64,000 bases of DNA, from the NCBI GenBank assembly GCA_051016155.1, contig CP136537.1, positions 248,001 through 312,000 on the forward strand, read 5' to 3'. The position numbers and the translations under genes were made by a program. Origin of the DNA: RCC90-49c sp051016155. Its GTDB lineage: Bacteria; Bacteroidota; Bacteroidia; Cytophagales; Amoebophilaceae. Shown here piece after piece: positions 34,322 to 42,713 of this stretch (position 1 is its first letter; every line of letters begins with the position of its first letter). Under the pieces are notes generated by a model. That model did not search any database. It was not told where the DNA came from and saw only the letters and a program-made list of their open reading frames with translations.

Positions 34322-36737
34322 CACCTTCCCTCCTTTCTGCGCGCAAGCGCTGCTCGACCCATCTAGTAATCCCCCTTTCAAGGCTGCCGCCTTCCTCGGC
34401 TGTGAGCGCCTCTATCTCATGCCGCTCGTCAGGGCGGGAAGTTAAGAGCGCATGCTCATAGAGAGAGAGGCCTACTTTCCAGACGGCCGAGCGGTCCATC
34501 TCTTTGATCAGGACCTCGCGATAGCCCCCTATGTACTGGTCCTTGCGCCTCAGGGCAGCATACTTGGCCCTCTCAAAAGCACTCATCCCTAAAAAGTCAG
34601 CCACCTCGTCTCTCACCGAAGCTTTCTCACTTCTGAGCAAGATAAAAGTAGAGGCATTGGCTCGCAACGCATTGGCAATTTTGGAGCGCTTGATCTCATC
34701 GACATTTTGGGTGATGATGCGAATCGAAGTGCCTGTTTTTCTGCCCTTTCTAAAAAAGGCCTCGATGTATTGCTCGGCCACCTGATCGAGCAGGCTCCAT
34801 CCTTCTTCAATATCGATGAACTTCTTCTCAGTGGGCTGCGCTGCGGTAAGCTGCACGACATAATCAAAAAGCACTTGAATGAGAAGAGGATAGAGCTTTT
34901 GATCGGCTTTGACCGCCTCGAGCTCAAAGCAAAGCAAAGAAGCCTTGGGCAGATGCTCCAAGCTAAGGGCATTGAAGTGGTCTTTGTAAATGCCCTTGGT
35001 AAAAGGAGAGAGGATAATAAAAAAGCTTTGCGCTTCAAACAGGTCCATGGGCTCTTGTTGTAAGTGAGCTTCGAGCCACAAGCAAAAGCCTGAGAGGTGC
35101 GGAATGTCTTTAGGGGGTTGAAGGGACTGGTAGTAATGGGAGAGCCAGTTAGCCAGGAGGGCATACTCAAGCTCAGAGAGGGGATGCTCTCGCAGATTTC
35201 CTTTCCACATCTTGGCAATGAAGCTCGTGAGAAAAGCAATTTTATCAGGAGTAGGGAGGTATCCTTTGGGGGAAGGGGGAACAAAAAAAGGGTTGAGTCT
35301 AAGGGGCTTTAGAGGCTTATACTCAATGTACTTACCCCCAAGAGCCTCAAAAAGGCGCCTGTAAGTGCCCCCCGAGTCAATCACCACAACGGTATGGCCC
35401 TCATAAAAGCGGTCTTTAATCATCTTGCCATTAAAAAAAGACTTTCCTGAGCCCGAAGGTCCAAAGACAAAGGCATGCTGATTGTCAAGAGAGAACTTAA
35501 AAGGATCGTAGTAAAGAGGATTTTGATGTCTGTCTTGAAGGAGGATGCCCTGATGGTCTCCTTTGCGCGGGGAGATCAGGTTAAGGTGAGCTACGGCGGT
35601 CTGAGTGGGCATAAGCAGGCCTTCATGAAAGCCCGTGGCGCCAGGAGCGGAAGCCAGGAAAGCAGGCATGGTCTCGTAGCCAAGCGAAGCGAGTTGAAGG
35701 CCAAGGCGTGCGGCGGCATTTTTAAGGAAGTCAGAGCGCTCTTGCAAGACAGTGGAAGAGGGGTGCCAAATAAGGAGCTTCAAGTCGAGCTCAACCAGGG
35801 AGGCATGGTGCTGATCGAGGTTTTTTTCAAGGTCAAGGAGCTGGTCATACTTGTGCTCCGCGCGGGCCCTTTCACTGTCTTGCACTTTGAGCTGGGCAGC
35901 CAGCTCGAGGGCCAGGGCTTTTGTTTTTCTAAGGTGCTCTTCATCAATGCGCGTGATCTGCTGGAGGAAGAGATGCGGAAAAGGAGCTAGATGCGCCAGG
36001 GGCGCAGCAAAAGGAAGGGGAATGCCCTCAGCGCCCAGGTGATGGCTAGAAGTAGGGTTGATCTCCTCTGCGCTAGCCGTGAGGTGGAGCCCTTCGAGGT
36101 GGTCTTCCATCAAAAGGCCCTGGCCATGGGTGGCGATGTTTCTCTCAAAGCCTAGAGGCTGTCTGTGAAAGGTAAGGCTGAGGTAGCGGTAAAGAAGATT
36201 TTCGAGCTCCTTAGAAGAGAGCCTTTGCAGGGCAAGGTGCTTGGGGGTAGCCGCTATAAAAGCTTTGGCAGCGGCCTGGGCTTGGTCACGGGTCTTGTGC
36301 AGGTGGAGGAAGGGGTGCTTAAAAAGGCGATTGCCAAGTGCGAGAAAGGAGCTAGTAGGGAAGAGTTTAGCAGAGAAAAAGCGAAGAAAGAGAAAGGCTT
36401 GGTGGCAAAGAGCCGGCTCTCCGTGGTGCCTTTCAAGGGTCTTTCTCCAAAAGAAAGGCATGTTGTTGTCGTAGGGAGCAAGAAAGGGCTGGTAGTCAAA
36501 GGCATCTATTTTTTGGAGCGCCGTGCCCGTGGGCAGTGCCGTGATGGCATCGCTCAGGGCCGTGATAAGGGCGTAGTGGGCCTCAGGATCGAGCAGCTCT
36601 TCCTCAGGCAGGGCAAGAGCAAAGCCAATCGAGAGGCTGCCGTCTTTGTTAACGACCATATCTTTTTCAAAAGCCGCAATGCTGAGTGCGTCTTGAATGG
36701 TGGCTGGCTTTTTGTGCAAGTAAGCGGCAATGCTCAT
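34308..36737 (-). CDS. traG: TraG-family conjugation ATPase (VirB4-like)
   Basis: 809 residues. The C-terminal ATPase domain has Walker A AFVFGPSGSGKSFFNGKMI (about 421-439), VVVIDSGGTYRRLFEALGG, a Walker-B-like FIDIEEGWSLLD, and the family motif RKTGTSIRIITQNVDEI near residue 670. It powers assembly of the mating channel at the inner membrane. The ATG at 36737 overlaps the end of the TraF-like gene (36734) by 4 bp. It appears complete and is the best marker of the transfer operon. Confidence 0.92.
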   Translation of the reverse strand: MSIAAYLHKKPATIQDALSIAAFEKDMVVNKDGSLSIGFALALPEEELLDPEAHYALITALSDAITALPTGTALQKIDAFDYQPFLAPYDNNMPFFWRKTLERHHGEPALCHQAFLFLRFFSAKLFPTSSFLALGNRLFKHPFLHLHKTRDQAQAAAKAFIAATPKHLALQRLSSKELENLLYRYLSLTFHRQPLGFERNIATHGQGLLMEDHLEGLHLTASAEEINPTSSHHLGAEGIPLPFAAPLAHLAPFPHLFLQQITRIDEEHLRKTKALALELAAQLKVQDSERARAEHKYDQLLDLEKNLDQHHASLVELDLKLLIWHPSSTVLQERSDFLKNAAARLGLQLASLGYETMPAFLASAPGATGFHEGLLMPTQTAVAHLNLISPRKGDHQGILLQDRHQNPLYYDPFKFSLDNQHAFVFGPSGSGKSFFNGKMIKDRFYEGHTVVVIDSGGTYRRLFEALGGKYIEYKPLKPLRLNPFFVPPSPKGYLPTPDKIAFLTSFIAKMWKGNLREHPLSELEYALLANWLSHYYQSLQPPKDIPHLSGFCLWLEAHLQQEPMDLFEAQSFFIILSPFTKGIYKDHFNALSLEHLPKASLLCFELEAVKADQKLYPLLIQVLFDYVVQLTAAQPTEKKFIDIEEGWSLLDQVAEQYIEAFFRKGRKTGTSIRIITQNVDEIKRSKIANALRANASTFILLRSEKASVRDEVADFLGMSAFERAKYAALRRKDQYIGGYREVLIKEMDRSAVWKVGLSLYEHALLTSRPDERHEIEALTAEEGGSLERGITRWVEQRLRAERREGETRH

Positions 36738-37051
36738 GGCTTAATAGGCTTAAAAGGAGCTGCTTCGAGCTTTTTAGGGGCTAGGAGCTGATAAGCGATC
36801 AGCTTATGAAGATACCAAGGGGAGCGGATGAAGGGAGCAGCCAGGAAGCGAGCAAGGGCAAGAAGAGCAAGGAAAGCGGCAGGGACAAGGAGCAGAAAAA
36901 GGGGGCTGATATTGATAAAGAGCGAAACGAAGAGGACGGTAAAAAAGAGGAAAAAAGAAGCGAGAAAGACGATAATAAACTCTTGAAAGAAGAAGGGGCC
37001 AATCTTGGGTTGATGCTCAAGGATCTTAGCGGTAAGGAGGGTTTGTTGCAT
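36734..37051 (-). CDS. traF: TraF/VirB3-like membrane protein (DUF4133 type)
   Basis: 105 residues with two adjacent hydrophobic segments (about 23-70: FFQEFIIVFLASFFLFFTVL and onward) and a C-terminus LHKLIAYQLLAPKKLEAAPF. Size, paired membrane helices and position between a small TraE-like protein and TraG fit the VirB3-type subunit of Bacteroidota conjugation systems. It has a 4-bp ATGA overlap with traG. Confidence 0.75.
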   Translation of the reverse strand: MQQTLLTAKILEHQPKIGPFFFQEFIIVFLASFFLFFTVLFVSLFINISPLFLLLVPAAFLALLALARFLAAPFIRSPWYLHKLIAYQLLAPKKLEAAPFKPIKP

Positions 37052-37070
37052 AGGCTATCAAGCGGATGTT

Positions 37071-37304
37071 TTATCGCCCTACAAAGTGGCTGAGCCAAAT
37101 GACGAACTTATCGGTATAAAAGATAATGGCCGCCATGATCATAAGGCTCGCCACAGTAGTGAAGTTTTCGCGTTTGTCATGACCGCTAATGAAAGTAGCG
37201 GTAAGGACTTGAACAAGGGCAATGATAAAGATGATGATAAGGGTAGGGACCTTGATCATGGCAATCACCTCAACGAGCTTTTGTAAGAAACGATCAGGGG
37301 TCAT
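37071..37304 (-). CDS. traE: TraE-like small membrane protein (VirB2/pilin-like)
   Basis: 77 residues with two hydrophobic helices (about 16-40 and 50-70) separated by a short charged loop HDKRENFT. The size and two-helix plan are those of TraE/VirB2-like subunits, which lie directly ahead of TraF and TraG. It has no obvious signal peptide, unlike many TraE proteins, so the assignment rests on position. Confidence 0.65.
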   Translation of the reverse strand: MTPDRFLQKLVEVIAMIKVPTLIIIFIIALVQVLTATFISGHDKRENFTTVASLMIMAAIIFYTDKFVIWLSHFVGR

Positions 37305-37334
37305 GGCGACAAGTGATTAAAGCGGTCTTTGCAG

Positions 37335-38108
37335 CTACGTAGCAGGCTCGTTAGCCGGAGATGGCAAGGCGACAAGAATCTCCCGTCCTTTTTCAAGTTG
37401 TAGCCTTGTATAGTTGCTAGCGATAGAAGCAGCTTTTCTGAGTTGTTTTGCATGAGGCAAGTTAAAGTCGAGGGCCTCTTCGAGGAGAGCGTCTTTGATC
37501 TCGTGTTCTAAGGCGCTGTCAATCTGATCGTAAAAGAGGCCTTCCAGACAGTCGTTGGGATCAAAGCAAAGGAGCTTGAGCGGGCGCACCTTTCCATGAA
37601 CACTGGCTGCGGTGATATTGATCATGACTCTAGTGCCTTGCCAGGAGGGGCTTCCTTTTAAGAGAGTGCCAGCTGGTAAGTCTAGGGCAGGGATAGGGTC
37701 TTTGAGGAGCAATTGAATGGGCTTTCCTTCTTGCAAGGGTTGCTGTTTTTGTGAGGTAGCTGTAAAAAAAGGGGTATCTGAGTGTTGATCGGTATTGTAA
37801 GCGGAAAAAAAGCCTTGTGTTTCTTTTTGAGGTTGTTGCGTCTTTGTGTGCGGTTTTGGTGTTGTGGCTCCAGGTGGTTTTTCTTGATAGAGGGCAAGGA
37901 AAGGATTGTCGCGCTTGATAGGGGCTTTATAGCGCAAGGAGTGGTCTTTTTGGTCAGGATGCTGTTTTTGCTTGTCGCTCTCCTCCTTGAGCTTGATAGT
38001 GCCTAAAAGAGGAGGCGCTTGGGGTGGTTGCGTGGTGATAGTGAGCATAAGAAGAGCAATAAGAGAGATGAGCGAGCAGGTGCCAATGAGCAGTATTTTT
38101 GTTCTCAT
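37335..38108 (-). CDS. traM: TraM-like conjugation protein (VirB10-like)
   Basis: 257 residues. An N-terminal membrane anchor (LLIGTCSLISLIALLMLTIT, about 5-24) is followed by a long Pro/Gln/Lys-rich periplasmic linker (about 25-125). The C-terminal domain has the TraM signature LPAGTLLKGSPSWQGTRVMI, with KVRPLKLLCFDPNDCLEGLFYDQ after it. In the family this forms the periplasm-spanning core with TraN. It is shorter than typical TraM (about 400), mostly in the linker. It is unusually placed first in this block, ahead of TraE, instead of after TraK/L. Confidence 0.8.
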   Translation of the reverse strand: MRTKILLIGTCSLISLIALLMLTITTQPPQAPPLLGTIKLKEESDKQKQHPDQKDHSLRYKAPIKRDNPFLALYQEKPPGATTPKPHTKTQQPQKETQGFFSAYNTDQHSDTPFFTATSQKQQPLQEGKPIQLLLKDPIPALDLPAGTLLKGSPSWQGTRVMINITAASVHGKVRPLKLLCFDPNDCLEGLFYDQIDSALEHEIKDALLEEALDFNLPHAKQLRKAASIASNYTRLQLEKGREILVALPSPANEPAT

Positions 38109-38999
38109 ATAAGAGAGGAAAAGGATTAAAAGAGCAGGTAGGATTGCCTTGTTTACTGCACTGGTTTTCTCCTCTTTTCTGCTGTTTACTAAGCTATGCT
38201 TACGGTATCAATTGCTGCGCAGGCTTTTTGTGCAGTGTTAAAGGCTATGTGTCATGGTGTAGCTGCTTTTTTTCGTTGGTCTGGACAAACGAAAAATGGG
38301 GGAGGGTGTGTGGTGATCAGAGATCACATGTGAAAATAAGTAGTTTTTGGATGCACGTCAAGGGTAGGAGTAAAAAAATAGGAAGGGATTTAGAGCCCTG
38401 TGCTAGCCATAGCCCCCCCCTAGCGCGGAAGTTCGTCTTCCGTGCCCATCAGCTTCCTTGATAGGGCAAGTGTTTTACACGTGGGCCCACCGAGTAGCAA
38501 CTGGCCCATGACTCCTGGCTTGTGCCAGACTTTTTTACGCAAGCGTAGGCTTTAGAAGACGCCCTACAACCCTTGTATGACCAGATGATTTTTACAATCT
38601 GTCTAATCCCACGGAGCTGTTTTGCGCCAGCCTCGCCCTACCCTCTGCCAAGTGTCCCCCTCCTGACCACTTTTAGGACAACCTTCTGGACACTCAGAGG
38701 TAAAAAAAGTGCCCCCAAAGCGCACAAACACCTTTTCTGCATGTCTTCCGCACTTAGCCAAGTGCTTATAACATCTTGTCAAGAATATTTCCCTTGTTGA
38801 CCGCTTTTAAGTGCAACTACGGGCACTATTGAGTTATCATGAGTTAGCCACAGCTTGCTAAAGAGGCATTCTATCCCTTGTGTGTTTTGGGAAGAATGGG
38901 TAGTATTGTTCTGCGTTTGCTATTGCGTCCTACAAGTAGAGCGCTGAACAAATAAGTCAATCACAAAATCAGATAATCACTCAATCACCCAGTAGTCTC
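38109..38999. repeat. Intergenic region; upstream copy of a long duplicated segment
   Basis: From about 38452 to the HEAT gene start at 39000 the sequence closely repeats at about 42157-42713, including ACTCCTGGCTTGTGCCAGAC and CGCCCTACAACCCTTGTATG. It carries a 75-codon frame (38573-38800) that recurs in the second copy; I do not count it as a gene. Near 38410-38440 lies the palindromic repeat GCGCGGAAGTTCGTCTTCCG. The region must hold the promoters of the divergent traM and HEAT genes; no clear promoter motif was found. Confidence 0.75.
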
Positions 39000-40622
39000 A
39001 TGTACACACAGTATCAAAAAGGCCTCTCGATGGTCCTGCTTACCAGCCTATTTCTTCAAAGCTGTGGCAACCTAGCGCTCAATAGCCAGCACCGCATGAC
39101 GGGAGAAGACGACAAGGTTGCTGAACAACAACCTACCGCTGAACAAGCACCGCCAGAGGCTGCTCTGCCCGCCTCGCCAGAGCAGCTACCGTTGCCGCTA
39201 CCTCCTACAGCTCCTGGGCAGCAATCACCTCCCTCAAGTGCCGCTACAAGTCCACAAGCAGCTGTAGCTCAGGCGCAGCCTGCAGACTCAGAAGAAGGGG
39301 AAGAAGAGAAAAAAGAAGCTCCACAACTTGCTAATGAGCCACACGCTCTTCAAAAGATACGTGCAGTTTCGACCCCATTATTCAATAGAGCGCTGGCCAA
39401 TCCTAAGCTAGCTCTGGAAGGCCTGGAAATCTACAAGAAGTTCATCCTACGGTACGAATCTGAGCTAGCCCGAAAGTCGCTGCCTACTGTCTACCAAAAG
39501 TGGTTTGTTGAGATGGAAGATGAAGAAGTGCGTACAGCCACACTCAAGACCCTCGGTTTTGTGGCCAAAGTAGCCCCTGATACTGTCCCCCAAGTGCTGG
39601 GCTTGCTTCTAGCGGCAGCACACAGTGAGTCTTCTGAAGTTACTAGTGAAGCGCTACGTTCTTTAGGCAAGTTAGTGAAAGTTGCCCCTAATCAGGCAGA
39701 GGTAGTCCTCACGACCCTGCTCGCTGTCGCGCAGGAAAGCAATCCTGATGTTCGTATTGCCGCCCTTGAGGCACTCTTGGAGCTCTCGAAAGCCACCCCA
39801 CAGCACGCAAAAGCGGTCCTCACGGCCCTGCTCGCTGCCGCGGGGGATAGAAGGCCTGATGTTCGTCGTGCCGCCAGCAAGGCGCTGGGCGAGCTCTCGA
39901 AGGCCGCCCCGCAGCACGCAGAGGCAGTCCTCCCAGCCCTACTCTCTGCCGCGGGGGATTCAGAGGGGTTGGTTCGTCGTGACGCCCTTGAGGCGCTCTC
40001 GGAGCTCGCTCAGGCCGCCCCCCATTTAGTGAATGAGGCGGCCCGCTCGGCCCTGCTCAAGGCCGCGGGGGATTGGAATTCTGCTGTTCGTATTGCCGCC
40101 ATCGCGGCGCTCTTGGAGCTCACGAAGGCCGCCCCGCAGCATGCGGAGGCGGTCCTCTCGGTCCTGGTCAAGGCCGCGGGGGATTGGCATCCTGCTGCTC
40201 GTATTGCCGCCAGCACGGCGCTCTCGGAGCTGGCAAAGGCCGCCCCTTCTGAGGCGGTCCTCGAGGCCCTGTTCGCTGCCGCGGGGGATTCAGATGATCC
40301 TTTAGGGTATGTTCGTCGTGCCGCCAGCGAGGCGCTGGACTCCATTGCTCTGCAGCAGCTCATTCAAGCTGGGATCCATTCGCGGAAGCAAGAGCTCATC
40401 CACCACATCGTACGTAGGCTGTATGCTACCCCGCTCATCGTGCAAGAAAGCCAGCAGCCTGGCTATCAAGAGCTTGTCCTCTATCCCAGTGCAAAGCCGC
40501 CTGAGGTAGTAGGAACGTATCCTCAAGCAGACGTGGAGCGTTTTGTACAGGCCATCAGGGCTGTAGGTCCAAGCAACGCAGCACCCCAAGTACAGGCCCA
40601 GGAGGTGAAGCAAGAGGGGTGA
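39000..40622 (+). CDS. HEAT-repeat lipoprotein with MYTQ-QKGLS leader
   Basis: 540 residues. A lipoprotein signal (MYTQYQKGLSMVLLTSLFLQ then SCG; lipid Cys at residue 22) precedes a Pro/Ala/Gln-rich linker (about 40-110). About eight HEAT-type units of 35-40 residues follow (about 170-450), each ending like DVRRAASKALGELSKAAPQH. The C-terminal domain (about 450-525) has LQQLIQAGIHSRKQELIHHI and LYATPLIVQESQQPGYQELV. HEAT solenoids bind proteins; a lipid-anchored one at the cell surface is a candidate host- or partner-binding factor (inference). It sits as cargo between the two tra blocks. Confidence 0.85.
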   Translation: MYTQYQKGLSMVLLTSLFLQSCGNLALNSQHRMTGEDDKVAEQQPTAEQAPPEAALPASPEQLPLPLPPTAPGQQSPPSSAATSPQAAVAQAQPADSEEGEEEKKEAPQLANEPHALQKIRAVSTPLFNRALANPKLALEGLEIYKKFILRYESELARKSLPTVYQKWFVEMEDEEVRTATLKTLGFVAKVAPDTVPQVLGLLLAAAHSESSEVTSEALRSLGKLVKVAPNQAEVVLTTLLAVAQESNPDVRIAALEALLELSKATPQHAKAVLTALLAAAGDRRPDVRRAASKALGELSKAAPQHAEAVLPALLSAAGDSEGLVRRDALEALSELAQAAPHLVNEAARSALLKAAGDWNSAVRIAAIAALLELTKAAPQHAEAVLSVLVKAAGDWHPAARIAASTALSELAKAAPSEAVLEALFAAAGDSDDPLGYVRRAASEALDSIALQQLIQAGIHSRKQELIHHIVRRLYATPLIVQESQQPGYQELVLYPSAKPPEVVGTYPQADVERFVQAIRAVGPSNAAPQVQAQEVKQEG

Positions 40623-40863
40623 TAGATAAAATATGTAGTGGGCCTTTGACCATCGCTTATGCGCCTTGCCAAGCTGACGCTGCTTAGCCCTAGGCAGGGC
40701 TCCCACTGGCGCGAAAATCCCCCCCCTGGCGCGGAAGTTCGTCTTCCGTGCCCATCAATTCCCTGCCCTATCTAATAGAAAGAAAAACAGGACTTGATAG
40801 CAACCCCCCCCTAGCGCGGAAGTTACTTCCGTGCCAAACAGATGCCTTGATAGCGCAAGTGTT
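40623..40863. repeat. Downstream repeat of the HEAT locus with two palindromic repeats
   Basis: Contains GCGCGGAAGTTCGTCTTCCG (about 40729-40748) and a shorter variant GCGCGGAAGTTACTTCCGTG (about 40815-40834). Between them the stretch CTATCTAATAGAAAGAAAAA recurs after the second HEAT gene (about 43654-43673). The IS5 element follows immediately. Confidence 0.75.
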
Positions 40864-42156
40864 GAGGCCGTTGCAAAACGGCTTAAAATGTTTGCTTAAA
40901 AGCGGCATAAAAGGTATTTTCAAAACAGCGAACACTTTCTGTAGCCTTGAAACCTTGCTCAATATGCCAATGCTCTACAACAAACAACTCTCTTTTGCTG
41001 ACCTTGCCATGCAGCCCAACAATAGAACCCATCATCAACTACAGCAAATCAACCAGATTATCGATTGGAAGCCTATTGAAAACCTCCTCACTCAATACTA
41101 CACTAAGGGGCAGGCGCAAGAAGGAAGAAGCGCCTATCCTCCTCTCTTGCTCTTTAAAATGACCCTCTTGCAGACCTGGTACGGATTAAGCGACTATCAA
41201 ATCGAAGATCAACTCGACGCCAGGAGCTCCTTCAAGAAGTTCTGTGGGCTCAATGCTGACCATCCTACCCCTGATCCCAGTGTGATCTCTCGCTTTAGCA
41301 AGGTCTTGACCCAAGCAGAGGCCTACCAGCTTCTTCTACTAGAAGTCAATAGGCAATTGGAAATCCTTGGCTTACTGATCCAAAAAGGAACCATAGTAGA
41401 CGCTTCTATTAGGCCAACAGCGCGCCGCCCGAAAGGAAAAAAGATATATGCTTTGCCAACAGGGGAGTATAGGCCTCCTTTGGAAGAAGTGAAGCAAAAA
41501 GGAGTAGATCAAGAGGCGAGTTGGGTGAAACGAGGTAATCAGGTCCATTATGGCTATAAACGTCATTATCTAGTAGAAGCAGAGACTGGATTAGTGTTAT
41601 CAGTTCATACGAGTAAGGCAAGTGAGCACGAAAGCCAACATCTGTCGCGGTTATTAGAGCAGGTGGAGTTACCCAAGGGGGGTGAAGTATTGGGCGATAA
41701 GGGCTACAGTAGTGCGTCGAATGAATCGTTATTGCGAAGTAAGGGACTCAAGAGCCGTCTTCAACGCAAACGAGCAAGAGGCAAGGCAAGAAGCAGTTGG
41801 TTATGTCTGTACAATCGTCTAATAGGAGAGCGTCGCTACAAAGTGGAGTGCGTGTTTGGAAGTATAAAGAGTTGGTTCAAGGCAGGGAGCGCGCGTTATG
41901 TAGGGAAGGCAAAAATGCATAGTCAGCATGTACTAGAGGCGCTATGTTACAATCTATACCGCGCTCCAGGCCTGGCGTTAAGAGTCTCTGTGGGATAGTT
42001 ACGCCCTTTTTGGTTGGTTATCACCCACTATTAGGTCAAAGAATCACAAATAAGTGCTTAACAAGGAGGTAGGCGGTTGGCTAACGAGGAGCCCTATTAA
42101 AAAAACTAACCTCTTGAGAGGTAAATCAGAAATGACAACCGTTTTGCAACGCCCTC
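40864..42156 (+). mobile_element. IS5-family element (1293 bp) with 5-bp duplication
   Basis: Inverted repeats GAGGCCGTTGCAAAACGG (40864) and its partner GAGGGCGTTGCAAAACGG read inward from 42156. Flanked by GTGTT on both sides (40859-40863 and 42157-42161). The related unfilled site exists at 38463-38480 (GGCAAGTGTTTTACACGTGG), which confirms the borders. Confidence 0.9.
40970..41998 (+). CDS. IS5-family transposase
   Basis: 342 residues from ATG 40970 (MLYNKQLSFADLAMQPNNRT). The frame is open further upstream but crosses the IS end, so that part is not coding. DUF772-like N-terminus (YPPLLLFKMTLLQTWYGLSD) and a DDE core with GTIVDASIRPTARRPKGKK (first Asp), GEVLGDKGYSSASNE (second Asp) and ERRYKVECVFGSIKSWF (Glu). 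Intact. It belongs to a different IS5 branch from the two frameshifted types in this window. Confidence 0.9.
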   Translation: MLYNKQLSFADLAMQPNNRTHHQLQQINQIIDWKPIENLLTQYYTKGQAQEGRSAYPPLLLFKMTLLQTWYGLSDYQIEDQLDARSSFKKFCGLNADHPTPDPSVISRFSKVLTQAEAYQLLLLEVNRQLEILGLLIQKGTIVDASIRPTARRPKGKKIYALPTGEYRPPLEEVKQKGVDQEASWVKRGNQVHYGYKRHYLVEAETGLVLSVHTSKASEHESQHLSRLLEQVELPKGGEVLGDKGYSSASNESLLRSKGLKSRLQRKRARGKARSSWLCLYNRLIGERRYKVECVFGSIKSWFKAGSARYVGKAKMHSQHVLEALCYNLYRAPGLALRVSVG

Positions 42157-42713
42157 GTGTTTTACAAGTGGGCCCATCGAGTAGCAACTGGCCCATGACT
42201 CCTGGCTTGTGCCAGACTTTTTTACGCAAGCGTAGGCTTTAGAAGACGCCCTACAACCCTTGTATGACCAGATGATTTTTACAATCTGTCTAATCCCACG
42301 GAGCTGTTTTGCGCCAGCCTCGCCCTACCCTCTGCCAAGTGTTCCCCTCCTGACCACTTTTAGGACAACCTTCTGGACACTCAGAGGTAAAAAAAGTGTC
42401 CCAAAAGCGCACAAACACCTTTTCTGCATGTCTTCCGCACTTAGCCAAGTGCTTATAACATCTTATCAAGAATATTTCCCTTGTTGACCGCTTTTAAGTG
42501 CAACTACGGGTGCTATTGAGTTATCATAAGTTAGCCACAGCTTGCTAAAGTGGCATTCTACCCCTTGTTTGTTTTAGGAAGAATGGGTAGTATTGTCTAG
42601 CGTTAAGAAAAAGCTCCTTGGCGAAAGCCTTCGAATGATAATTCTGTTTACAAGCCGAGATGTCAATGGAGCCATGAACAAGTAGCGCAATGATCTAATC
42701 AACAAATAACCTC
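42157..42713. repeat. Second copy of the HEAT-locus upstream segment
   Basis: Nearly the same as 38463-38999 until about 120 bp before the gene start, where the two diverge and then match again at the ATG. The similarity shows that the whole locus (upstream, gene, downstream palindrome) was duplicated in tandem. Confidence 0.8.

Noticed and set aside
35475..36791. Long plus-strand frames opposite traG
   Set aside because: Antisense to a clear VirB4-type gene, with Lys/Gly/Arg-biased composition and no family motif.
38573..38800. 75-codon frame repeated at 42260-42487
   Set aside because: It lies in a segment that was duplicated as a whole, so its conservation is not evidence of coding; composition is unlike the neighbours and there is no ribosome site.
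40748..40969. N-terminal extension of the IS5 transposase
   Set aside because: The frame is open but starts outside the IS left end (40864) and has no family counterpart.
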